In this document: positions 1 to 13,400 of the stretch, piece by piece
Layout of the letters: every line of letters begins with the position of its first letter
Numbering within the stretch: position 1 is the first letter of the stretch
NCBI GenBank assembly: GCA_030544235.1
Contig: CM060477.1
Coordinates: 23,992,934-24,056,933 of the forward strand
DNA: 64,000 bases
Reading direction: 5' to 3'
From: Lepturacanthus savala
Taxonomy: Eukaryota > Chordata > Actinopteri > Scombriformes > Trichiuridae
The notes under the pieces: model-generated
What the model saw: only the letters and a program-made list of their open reading frames with translations
Database searches by the model: none
What the model was told of the DNA's origin: nothing
Program-made: the position numbers and the translations under genes

Positions 1-3000
1 AAGTAAAAGGTAAATAAGATTTTCTGTAAAAATATTGTACTGATTTAGGCCTACATAGCATTTTGTCTTTTTGTGCTCTTCAGACCGAGAGAATGCATAT
101 GGAGCAATAAAAACTTTAAAACACAAACCACATGAAAACAATAGCTTTTCCAGGTGAATTTCTGATCCAAAACTATACCATTTCACATAAAATAAAAGGT
201 AAATAAGATTTTCTGTAAAAATATTGTACTGATGTAGGCCTACATAGGTTTTTGTCTTTTTGTGCTCTTCAGACCGAGAGAATGCATATGGAGCAATAAA
301 AACTTTAAAACACAAACCAGATGAAAACAATACCTTTTCCAGGTGAATTTCTGATCCAAAACTATACCATTTCACATAAAATAAAAGGTAAATAAGATTT
401 TCTGTAAAAATATTGTACTGATGTAGGCCTACATAGCATTTTGTCTTTTTGTGCTCTTCAGACCGAGAGAATGCATATGGAGCAATAAAAACTTTAAAAC
501 TCAAACCACATGAAAACAATAGCTTTTCCAGGTGAATGTTTGATCCAAAACTATACCATTTCACATAAAATAAAAGGTAAATAAGATTTTCTGTAAAAAT
601 ATTGTACTGATGTAGGCCTACATAGCATTTTGTCTTTTTGTGCTCTTCAGACCGAGAGAATGCATATGGAGCAATAAAAACTTTAAAACACAAACCACAT
701 GAAAACAATACCGTTTCCAGGTGAATTTCTGATCCAAAACTATACCATTTTACATATAGTAAAAGGTAAATAAGATTTTCTGTAAAAATATTGTACTGAT
801 GTAGGCCTACATAGGTTTTTGTCTTTTTGTGCTCTTCAGACCGAGAGAATGCATATGGAGCAATAAAAACTTTAAAACACAAACCAGATGAAAACAATAC
901 CTTTTCCAGGTGAATTTCTGATCCAAAACTATACCATTTCACATAAAATAAAAGGTAAATAGGATTTTCTGTAAAAATATTGTACTGATGTAGGCCTACA
1001 TAGCATTTTGTCTTTTTGTGCTCTTCAGACCGAGAGAATGCATATGGAGCAATAAAAACTTTAAAACACAAACCACATGAAAACAATAGCTTTTCCAGGT
1101 GAATTTCTGATCCAAAACTATACCATTTCACATAAAGTAAAAGGTAAATAAGGTTTTCTTTAAAAATATTGTACTGATTTAGGCCTACATAGCTTTTTGT
1201 CTTTTTGTGCTCTTCAGACCGAGAGAATGCATATGGAGCAATAAAAACTTTAAAGCACAAACCACATGAAAACAATAGCTTTTCCAGGTGAATTTCTGAT
1301 CCAAAACTATACCATTTTACATATAGTAAAAGGTAAATAAGATTTTCTGTAAAAAATATTGTACTGATGTAGGCCTACATAGCATTTTGTCTTTTTGTGC
1401 TCTTCCGACCGAGAGAATGCATATGGAGCAATAAAAACTTTAAAACTCAAACCACATGAAAACAATAGCTTTTCCAGGTGAATTTCTGATCCAAAACTAT
1501 ACCATTTCACATAAAATAAAAGGTAAATAAGATTTTCTGTAAAAATATTGTACTGATGTAGGCCTACATAGCATTTTGTCTTTTTGTGCTCTTCCGACCG
1601 AGAGAATGCATATGGAGCAATAAAAACTTTAAAACTCAAACCACATGAAAACAATAGCTTTTCCAGGTGAATTTCTGATCCAAAACTATACCATTTCACA
1701 TAAAATAAAAGGTAAATAATATTTTCTGTAAAAATATTGTACTGATGTAGGCCTACATAGCATTTTGTCTTTTTGTGCTCTTCCGACCGAGAGAATGCAT
1801 ATGGAGCAATAAAAACTTTAAAACTCAAACCACATGAAAACAATAGCTTTTCCAGGTGAATTTCTGATCCAAAACTATACCATTTCACATAAAATAAAAG
1901 GTAAATAAGATTTTCTGTAAAAATATTGTACTGATGTAGGCCTACATAGCATTTTGTCTTTTTGTGTTCTTCCGACCGAGAGAATGCAAATGGAGCAATA
2001 AAAACTTTAAAACTCAAACCACATGAAAACAATAGCTTTTCCAGGTGAATTTCTGATCCCAAACTATACCATTTCACATAACATAAAAGGTAAATAAGAT
2101 TTTCTGTAAAAATATTGTACTGATGTAGGCCTACATAGCATTTTGTCTTTTTGTGCTCTTCCGACCGAGAGAATGCATATGGAGCAATAAAAACTTTAAA
2201 ACTCAAACGACATGAAAACAATAGCTTTTCCAGGTGAATTTCTGATCCAAAACTATACCATTTCACATAAAATAAAAGGTAAATAAGATTTTCTGTAAAA
2301 ATATTGTACTGATGTAGGCCTACATAGCATTTTGTCTTTTTGTGCTCTTCCGACCGAGAGAATGCATATGGAGCAATAAAAACTTTAAAACTCAAATCAC
2401 ATGAAAACAATAGCTTTTCCAGGTGAATGTTTGATCCAAAACTATACCATTTCACATAAAATAAAAGGTAAATAAGATTTTCTGTAAAAATATTGTACTG
2501 ATGTAGGCCTACATAGCATTTTGTCTTTTTGTGCTCTTCAGACCGAGAGAATGCATATGGAGCAATAAAAACTTTAAAACACAAACCACATGAAAACAAT
2601 ACCGTTTCCAGGTGAATTTCTGATCCAAAACTATACCATTTTACATATAGTAAAAAGTAAATAAGATTTTCTGTAAAAATATTGTACTGATGTAGGCCTA
2701 CATAGGTTTTTGTCTTTTTGTGCTCTTCAGACCGAGAGAATGCATATGGAGCAATAAAAACTTTAAAACACAAACCAGATGAAAACAATACCTTTTCCAG
2801 GTGAATTTCTGATCCAAAACTATACCATTTCACATAAAATAAAAGGTAAATAAGATTTTCTGTAAAAATATTGTACTGATGTAGGCCTACATAGCATTTT
2901 GTCTTTTTGTGCTCTTCAGACCGAGAGAATGCATATGGAGCAATAAAAACTTTAAAACACAAACCACATGAAAACAATAGGTTTTCCAGGTGAATTTCTA

Positions 3001-4489
3001 ATCCAAAACTATACCATTTCACATAAAATAAAAGGTAAATAAGATTTTCTGTAAAAATATTGTACTGATGTAGGCCTACATAGGTTTTTGTCTTTTTGTG
3101 CTGTTCAGACCGAGAGAATGCATATGGAGCAATAAAAACTTTAAAACACAAACCAGATGAAAACAATACCTTTTCCAGGTGAATTTCTGATCCAAAACTA
3201 TACCATTTCACATAAAATAAAAGGTAAATAAGATTTTCTGTAAAAATATTGTACTGATGTAGGCCTACATAGCATTTTGTCTTTTTGTGTTCTTCCGACC
3301 GAGAGAATGCATATGGAGCAATAAAAACTTTAAAACTCAAACCACATGAAAACAATAGCTTTTCCAGGTGAATTTCTGATCCCAAACTATACCATTTCAC
3401 ATAAAATAAAAGGTAAATAATATTTTCTGTAAAAATATTGTACTGATGTAGGCCTACATAGCATTTTGTCTTTTTGTGCTCTTCCGACCGAGAGAATGCA
3501 TATGGAGCAATAAAAACTTTAAAACACAAACCACATGAAAACAATAGGTTTTCCAGGTGAATTTCTAATCCAAAACTATACCATTTCACATAAAATAAAA
3601 GGTAAATAAGATTTTCTGTAAAAATATTGTACTGATGTAGGCCTACATAGGTTTTTGTCTTTTTGTGCTGTTCAGACCGAGAGAATGCATATGGAGCAAT
3701 AAAAACTTTAAAACACAAACCAGATGAAAACAATACCTTTTCCAGGTGAATTTCTGATCCAAAACTATACCATTTCACATAAAATAAAAGGTAAATGAGA
3801 TTTTCTGTAAAAATATTGTACTGATGTAGGCCTACATAGCATTTTGTCTTTTTGTGTTCTTCCGACCGAGAGAATGCATATGGAGCAATAAAAACTTTAA
3901 AACTCAAACCACATGAAAACAATAGCTTTTCCAGGTGAATTTCTGATCCAAAACTATACCATTTCACATAAAATAAAAGGTAAATAATATTTTCTGTAAA
4001 AATATTGTACTGATGTAGGCCTACATAGCATTTTGTCTTTTTGTGCTCTTCCGACCGAGAGAATGCATATGGAGCAATAAAAACTTTAAAACTCAAACCA
4101 CATGAAAACAATAGCTTTTCCAGGTGAATTTCTGATCCAAAACTATACCATTTCACATAAAATAAAAGGTAAATAAGATTTTCTGTAAAAATATTGTACT
4201 GATGTAGGCCTACATAGGTTTTTGTCTTTTTGTGCTCTTCAGACCGAGAGAATGCATATGGAGCAATAAAAACTTTAAAACACAAACCAGATGAAAACAA
4301 TACCTTTTCCAGGTGAATTTCTGATCCAAAACTATACCATTTCACATAAAATAAAAGGTAAATAAGATTTTCTGTAAAAATATTGTACTGATGTAGGCCT
4401 ACATAGCATTTTGTCTTTTTGTGCTCTTCCGACCGAGAGAATGCATATGGAGCAATAAAAACTTTAAAGCACAAACCACATGAAAACAA

Positions 4490-7324
4490 TAGCTTTTCCA
4501 GGTGAATTTCTGATCCAAAACTATCCCATTTTACATATAGTAAAAGGTAAATAAGATTTTCTGTAAAAATATTTTACTGATTTAGGCCTACATAGCATTT
4601 TGTCTTTTTGTGCTCTTCTGACCGAGAGAATGCATATGGAGCAATAAAAACTTTAAAACACAAACCACATGAAAACAATAGCTTTTCCAGGTGAATTTCT
4701 GATCCAAAACTATACCATTTCACGTAAAGTAAAAGGTAAATAAGATTTTCTTTAAAAATATTGTACTGATTTAGGCCTACATAGGTTTTTGTCTTTTTGT
4801 GCTCTTCAGACCGAGAGAATGCATATGGAGCAATAAAAACTTTAAAACACAGACCAGATGAAAACAATAGCTTTTCCAGGTGAATTTCTGATCCAAAACT
4901 ATACCATTTCACATAAAGTAAAAGGTAAATAAGATTTTCTTTAAAAATATTGTACTGATTTAGGCCTACATAGGTTTTTGTCTTTTTGTGCTCTTCAGAC
5001 CGAGAGAATGCATATGGAGCAATAAAAACATTAAAACTCAAACCACATGAAAACAATAGCTTTTCCAGGTGAATTTTTGATGCAAAACTATACCATTTCA
5101 CATAAAATAAAAGGTAAATAAGATTTTCTGTAAAAATATTGTACTGATGTAGGCCTACATAGCATTTTGTCTTTTTGTGTTCTTCCGACCGAGAGAATGC
5201 ATATGGAGCAATAAAAACTTTAAAACTCAAACCACATGAAAACAATAGCTTTTCCAGGTGAATTTCTGATCCAAAACTATACCATTTCACATAAAATAAA
5301 AGGTAAATAATATTTTCTGTAAAAATATTGTACTGATGTAGGCCTACATAGCATTTTGTCTTTTTGTGCTCTTCCGATCGAGAGAATGCATATGGAGCAA
5401 TAAAAACTTTAAAACTCAAACCACATGAAAACAATAGCTTTTCCAGGTGAATTTCTGATCCAAAACTATACCATTTCACATAAAATAAAAGGTAAATAAG
5501 ATTTTCTGTAAAAATATTGTACTGATGTAGGCCTACATAGGTTTTTGTCTTTTTGTGCTCTTCAGACCGAGAGAATGCATATGGAGCAATAAAAACTTTA
5601 AAACACAAACCAGATGAAAACAATACCTTTTCCAGGTGAATTTCTGATCCAAAACTATACCATTTCACATAAAATAAAAGGTAAATAAGATTTTCTGTAA
5701 AAATATTGTACTGATGTAGGCCTACATAGCATTTTGTCTTTTTGTGCTCTTCCGACCGAGAGAATGCATATGGAGCAATAAAAACTTTAAAGCACAAACC
5801 ACATGAAAACAATAGCTTTTCCAGGTGAATTTCTGATCCAAAACTATCCCATTTTACATATAGTAAAAGGTAAATAAGATTTTCTGTAAAAATATTTTAC
5901 TGATTTAGGCCTACATAGCATTTTGTCTTTTTGTGCTCTTCTGACCGAGAGAATGCATATGGAGCAATAAAAACTTTAAAACACAAACCACATGAAAACA
6001 ATAGCTTTTCCAGGTGAATTTCTGATCCAAAACTATACCATTTCACGTAAAGTAAAAGGTAAATAAGATTTTCTTTAAAAATATTGTACTGATTTAGGCC
6101 TACATAGGTTTTTGTCTTTTTGTGCTCTTCAGACCGAGAGAATGCATATGGAGCAATAAAAACTTTAAAACACAGACCAGATGAAAACAATAGCTTTTCC
6201 AGGTGAATTTCTGATCCAAAACTATACCATTTCACATAAAGTAAAAGGTAAATAAGATTTTCTTTAAAAATATTGTACTGATTTAGGCCTACATAGGTTT
6301 TTGTCTTTTTGTGCTCTTCAGACCGAGAGAATGCATATGGAGCAATAAAAACATTAAAACTCAAACCACATGAAAACAATAGCTTTTCCAGGTGAATTTT
6401 TGATGCAAAACTATACCATTTCACATAAAATAAAAGGTAAATAAGATTTTCTGTAAAAATATTGTACTGATGTAGGCCTACATAGCATTTTGTCTTTTTT
6501 TGCTCTTCTGACTGAGAGAATGCATATGGAGCAATAAAAACTTTAAAACACAAACCACATGAAAACAATAGCTTTTCCAAGTGAATTTCTGATCCAAAAG
6601 TATACCATTTCACATAAAATAAAAGGTAAATAATATTTTCTGTAAAAATATTGTACTGATGTAGGCCTACATAGCATTTTGTCTTTTTGTGCTCTTCCGA
6701 CCGAGAGAATGCATATGGAGCAATAAAAACTTTAAAACACAAACCACATGAAAACAATACCTTTTCCAGGTGAATTTCTGATCCAAAACTATACCATTTC
6801 ACATAAAATAAAAGGTAAATAAGATTTTCTGTAAAAATATTGTACTGATGTAGGCCTACATAGCATTTTGTCTTTTTGTGCTCTTCCGACCGAGAGAATG
6901 CATATGGAGCAATAAAAACTTTAAAACTCAAACCACATGAAAACAATAGCTTTTCCAGGTGAATTTCTGATCCAAAACTATACCATTTCACATAAAATAA
7001 AAGGTAAATAAGATTTTCTGTAAAAATATTGTACTGATGTAGGCCTACATAGCATTTTGTCTTTTTGTGCTCTTCCGACCGAGAGAATGCATATGGAGCA
7101 ATAAAAACATTAAAACTCAAACCACATGAAAACAATAGCTTTTCCAGGTGAATTTTTGATCCAAAACTATACCATTTCACATAAAATAAAAGGTAAATAA
7201 GATTTTCTGTAAAAATATTGTACTGATGTAGGCCTACATAGCATTTTGTCTTTTTGTGCTCTTCCGACCGAGAGAATGCATATGGAGCAATAAAAACTTT
7301 AAAGCACAAACCACATGAAAACAA
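4490..7324 (-). repeat. Local higher-order repeat, 7- and 8-monomer blocks
   Basis: Three copies of a diagnostic monomer start near 4,490, 5,813 and 7,325. Each combines ACTATCCCATTTTACATATAG, ATTTTACTGATTTAGG and, in the following unit, TCACGTAAAGTAAAAGG. The spacings are 1,323 bp (7 x 189) and 1,512 bp (8 x 189). The first roughly 640 bp of the 4,500 and 5,823 blocks appear identical, including the rare CACAGACCAGATG variant. A second marker, TTTTTTTGCTCTTCTGACTG, recurs near 6,491 and 7,814, again 1,323 bp apart. The shared TAC-to-TAA change ends the minus-strand frame in all three copies. Confidence 0.8.
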
Positions 7325-7408
7325 TAGCTTTTCCAGGTGAATTTCTGATCCAAAACTATCCCATTTTACATATAGTAAAAGGTAAATAAGATTTTCTGTA
7401 AAAATATT

Positions 7409-10400
7409 TTACTGATTTAGGCCTACATAGCATTTTGTCTTTTTGTGCTCTTCTGACCGAGAGAATGCATATGGAGCAATAAAAACTTTAAAACACAAAC
7501 CACATGAAAACAATAGCTTTTCCAGGTGAATTTCTGATCCAAAACTATACCATTTCACGTAAAGTAAAAGGTAAATAAGATTTTCTTTAAAAATATTGTA
7601 CTGATTTAGGCCTACATAGGTTTTTGTCTTTTTGTGCTCTTCAGACCGAGAGAATGCATATGGAGCAATAAAAACATTAAAACTCAAACCACATGAAAAC
7701 AATAGCTTTTCCAGGTGAATTTTTGATGCAAAACTATACCATTTCACATAAAATAAAAGGTAAATAAGATTTTCTGTAAAAATATTGTACTGATGTAGGC
7801 CTACATAGCATTTTGTCTTTTTTTGCTCTTCTGACTGAGAGAATGCATATGGAGCAATAAAAACTTTAAAACACAAACCACATGAAAACAATAGCTTTTC
7901 CAAGTGAATTTCTGATCCAAAAGTATACCATTTCACATAAAATAAAAGGTAAATAATATTTTCTGTAAAAATATTGTACTGATGTAGGCCTACATAGCAT
8001 TTTGTCTTTTTGTGCTCTTCCGACCGAGAGAATGCATATGGAGCAATAAAAACTTTAAAACACAAACCACATGAAAACAATACCTTTTCCAGGTGAATTT
8101 CTGATCCAAAACTATACCATTTCACATAAAATAAAAGGTAAATAAGATTTTCTGTAAAAATATTGTACTGATGTAGGCCTACATAGCATTTTGTCTTTTT
8201 GTGCTCTTCCGACCGAGAGAATGCATATGGAGCAATAAAAACTTTAAAACTCAAACCACATGAAAACAATAGCTTTTCCAGGTGAATTTCTGATCCAAAA
8301 CTATACCATTTCACATAAAATAAAAGGTAAATAAGATTTTCTGTAAAAATATTGTACTGATGTAGGCCTACATAGCATTTTGTCTTTTTGTGCTCTTCCG
8401 ACCGAGAGAATGCATATGGAGCAATAAAAACATTAAAACTCAAACCACATGAAAACAATAGCTTTTCCAGGTGAATTTTTGATCCAAAACTATACCATTT
8501 CACATAAAATAAAAGGTAAATACGATTTTCTGTAAAAATATTGTACTGATGTAGGCCTACATAGCATTTTGTCTTTTTGTGCTCTTCTGACCGAGAGAAT
8601 GCATATGGAGCAATAAAAACTTTAAAACACAAACCACATGAAAACAATAGCTTTTCCAAGTGAATTTCTGTTCCAAAAGTATACCATTTCACATAAAGTA
8701 AAAGGTAAATAAGATTTTCTGTAAAAATATTGTACTGATTTAGGCCTACATAGCATTTTGTCTTTTTGTGCTCTTCAGACCGAGAGAATGCACATGGAGC
8801 AATAAAAACTTTAAAACACAAACCACATGAAAACAATAGGTTTTCCAGGTGAATTTCTAATCCAAAACTATACCATTTCACATAAAATAAAAGGTAAATA
8901 AGATTTTCTGTAAAAATATTGTACTGATGTAGGCCTACATAGCATTTTGTGTTTTTGTGCTCTTCTGACCGAGAGAATGCATATGGAGCAATAAAAACTT
9001 TAAAACACAAACCACATGAAAACAATAGCTTTTCCAAGTGAATTTCTGATCCAAAAGTATACCATTTCACATAAAATAAAAGGTAAATAAGATTTTCTGT
9101 AAAAATATTGTACTGATGTAGGCCTACATAGCATTTTGTCTTTTTGTGCTCTTCCGACCGAGAGAATGCATATGGAGCAATAAAAACTTTAAAACTCAAA
9201 CCACATGAAAACAATAGCTTTTCCAGGTGAATTTCTGATCCAAAACTATACCATTTCACATAAAATAAAAGGTAAATAAGATTTTCTGTAAAAATATTGT
9301 ACTGATGTAGGCCTACATAGCATTTTGTCTTTTTGTGCTCTTCCGACCGAGAGAATGCATATGGAGCAATAAAAACATTAAAACTCAAACCACATGAAAA
9401 CAATAGCTTTTCCAGGTGAATTTTTGATCCAAAACTATACCATTTCACATAAAATAAAAGGTAAATACGATTTTCTGTAAAAATATTGTACTGATGTTGG
9501 CCTACATAGCATTTTGTCTTTTTGTGCTCTTCTGACCGAGAGAATGCATATGGAGCAATAAAAACTTTAAAACACAAACCACATGAAAACAATAGCTTTT
9601 CCAAGTGAATTTCTGTTCCAAAAGTATACCATTTCACATAAAGTAAAAGGTAAATAAGATTTTCTGTAAAAATATTGTACTGATGTAGGCCTACATAGCA
9701 TTTTGTCTTTTTGTGCTCTTCCGACCGAGAGAATGCATATGGAGCAATAAAAACTTTAAAGCACAAACCACATGAAAACAATAGCTTTTCCAGGTGAATT
9801 TCTGATCCAAAACTATACCATTTCACATAAAGTAAAAGGTAAATAAGATTTTCTTTAAAAATATTGTACTGATTTAGGCCTACATAGGTTTTTGTCTTTT
9901 TGTGCTCTTCAGACAGAGAGAATGCATATGGAGCAATAAAAACTTTAAAACACAAACCACATGAAAACAATAGCTTTTCCAGGTGAATTTCTGATCCAAA
10001 ACTATACCATTTCACATAAAGTAAAAGGTAAATAAGATTTTCTTTAAAAATATTGTACTGATTTAGGCCTACATAGGTTTTTGTCTTTTTGTGCTCTTCA
10101 GACAGAGAGAATGCATATGGAGCAATAAAAACTTTAAAACACAAACCACATGAAAACAATAGCTTTTCCAAGTGAATTTCTGATCCAAAAGTATACCATT
10201 TCACATAAAGTAAAAGGTAAATAAGATTTTCTGTAAAAATATTGTACTGATTTAGGCCTACATAGCATTTTGTCTTTTTGTGCTCTTCAGACCGAGAGAA
10301 TGCACATGGAGCAATAAAAACTTTAAAACACAAACCACATGAAAACAATAGGTTTTCCAGGTGAATTTCTGATCCAAAACTATACCATTTCACATAAAAT

Positions 10401-13400
10401 AAAAGGTAAATAATATTTTCTGTAAAAATATTGTACTGATGTAGGCCTACATAGCATTTTGTCTTTTTGTGCTCTTCCGACCGAGAGAATGCATATGGAG
10501 CAATAAAAACTTTAAAGCACAAACCACATGAAAACAATAGCTTTTCCAGGTGAATTTCTGATCCAAAACTATACCATTTCACATAAAGTAAAAGGTAAAT
10601 AAGATTTTCTTTAAAAATATTGTACTGATTTAGGCCTACATAGGTTTTTGTCTTTTTGTGCTCTTCAGACAGAGAGAATGCATATGGAGCAATAAAAACT
10701 TTAAAACACAGACCAGATGAAAACAATAGCTTTTCCAGGTGAATTTCTGATCCAAAACTATACCATTTCACATAAAGTAAAAGGTAAATAAGATTTTCTT
10801 TAAAAATATTGTACTGATTTAGGCCTACATAGGTTTTTGTCTTTTTGTGCTCTTCAGACCGAGAGAATGCATATGGAGCAATAAAAACTTTAAAACACAA
10901 ACCACATGAAAACAATACCTTTTCCAGGTGAATTTCTGATCCAAAACTATACCATTTCACATAAAATAAAAGGTAAATAAGATTTTCTGTAAAAATATTG
11001 TACTGATGTAGGCCTACATAGCATTTTGTCTTTTTGTGTTCTTCCGACCGAGAGAATGCATATGGAGCAATAAAAACTTTAAAAGTCAAACCACATGAAA
11101 ACAATAGCTTTTCCAGGTGAATTTCTGATCCAAAACTATACCATTTCACATAAAATAAAAGGTAAATAATATTTTCTGTAAAAATATTGTACTGATGTAG
11201 GCCTACATAGCATTTTGTCTTTTTGTGCTCTTCCGACCGAGAGAATGCATATGGAGCAATAAAAACTTTAAAACACAAACCACATGAAAACAATAGCTTT
11301 TCCAGGTGAATTTCTGATCCAAAACTATACCATTTCACATAAAGTAAAAGGTAAATAAGATTTTCTTTAAAAATATTGTACTGATTTAGGCCTACATAGG
11401 TTTTTGTCTTTTTGTGCTCTTCAGACCGAGAGAATGCATATGGAGCAATAAAAACTTTAAAACACAAACCACATGAAAACAATACCTTTTCCAGGTGAAT
11501 TTCTGATCCAAAACTATACCATTTCACATAAAGTAAAAGGTAAATAAGATTTTCTTTAAAAATATTGTACTGATTTAGGCCTACATAGGTTTTTGTCTTT
11601 TTGTGCTCTTCAGACCGAGAGAATGCATATGGAGCAATAAAAACTTTAAAACACAGACCAGATGAAAACAATAGCTTTTCCAGGTGAATTTCTGATCCAA
11701 AACTATACCATTTCACATAAAGTAAAAGGTAAATAAGATTTTCTTTAAAAATATTGTACTGATTTAGGCCTACATAGGTTTTTGTCTTTTTGTGCTCTTC
11801 AGACCGAGAGAATGCATATGGAGCAATAAAAACTTTAAAACACAAACCACATGAAAACAATACCTTTTCCAGGTGAATTTCTGATCCAAAACTATACCAT
11901 TTCACATAAAATAAAAGGTAAATAAGATTTTCTGTAAAAATATTGTACTGATGTAGGCCTACATAGCATTTTGTCTTTTTGTGTTCTTCCGACCGAGAGA
12001 ATGCATATGGAGCAATAAAAACTTTAAAACTCAAACCACATGAAAACAATAGCTTTTCCAGGTGAATTTCTGATCCAAAACTATACCATTTCACATAAAA
12101 TAAAAGGTAAATAATATTTTCTGTAAAAATATTGTACTGATGTAGGCCTACATAGCATTTTGTCTTTTTGTGCTCTTCCGACCGAGAGAATGCATATGGA
12201 GCAATAAAAACTTTAAAGCACAAACCACATGAAAACAATAGCTTTTCCAGGTGAATTTCTGATCCAAAACTATACCATTTCACATAAAGTAAAAGGTAAA
12301 TAAGATTTTCTTTAAAAATATTGTACTGATTTAGGCCTACATAGGTTTTTGTCTTTTTGTGCTCTTCAGACAGAGAGAATGCATATGGAGCAATAAAAAC
12401 TTTAAAACACAGACCAGATGAAAACAATAGCTTTTCCAGGTGAATTTCTGATCCAAAACTATACCATTTCACATAAAGTAAAAGGTAAATAAGATTTTCT
12501 TTAAAAATATTGTACTGATTTAGGCCTACATAGGTTTTTGTCTTTTTGTGCTCTTCAGACCGAGAGAATGCATATGGAGCAATAAAAACTTTAAAACACA
12601 AACCACATGAAAACAATACCTTTTCCAGGTGAATTTCTGATCCAAAACTATACCATTTCACATAAAATAAAAGGTAAATAAGATTTTCTGTAAAAATATT
12701 GTACTGATGTAGGCCTACATAGCATTTTGTCTTTTTGTGTTCTTCCGACCGAGAGAATGCATATGGAGCAATAAAAACTTTAAAACTCAAACCACATGAA
12801 AACAATAGCTTTTCCAGGTGAATTTCTGATCCAAAACTATACCATTTCACATAAAATAAAAGGTAAATAATATTTTCTGTAAAAATATTGTACTGATGTA
12901 GGCCTACATAGCATTTTGTCTTTTTGTGCTCTTCCGACCGAGAGAATGCATATGGAGCAATAAAAACTTTAAAACACAAACCACATGGAAACAATAGCTT
13001 TTCCAAGTGAATTTCTGATCCAAAAGTATACCATTTCACATAAAGTAAAAGGTAAATAAGATTTTCTGTAAAAATATTGTACTGATTTAGGCCTACATAG
13101 CATTTTGTCTTTTTGTGCTCTTCAGACCGAGAGAATGCACATGGAGCAATAAAAACTTTAAAACACAAACCACATGAAAACAATAGGTTTTCCAGGTGAA
13201 TTTCTAATCCAAAACTATAACATTTCACATAAAATAAAAGGTAAATAAGATTTTCTGTAAAAATATTGTACTGATGTAGGCCTACATAGCATTTTGTCTT
13301 TTTGTGCTCTTCCGACCGAGAGAATGCATATGGAGCAATAAAAACTTTAAAGCACAAACCACATGAAAACAATAGCTTTTCCAGGTGAATTTCTGATCCA

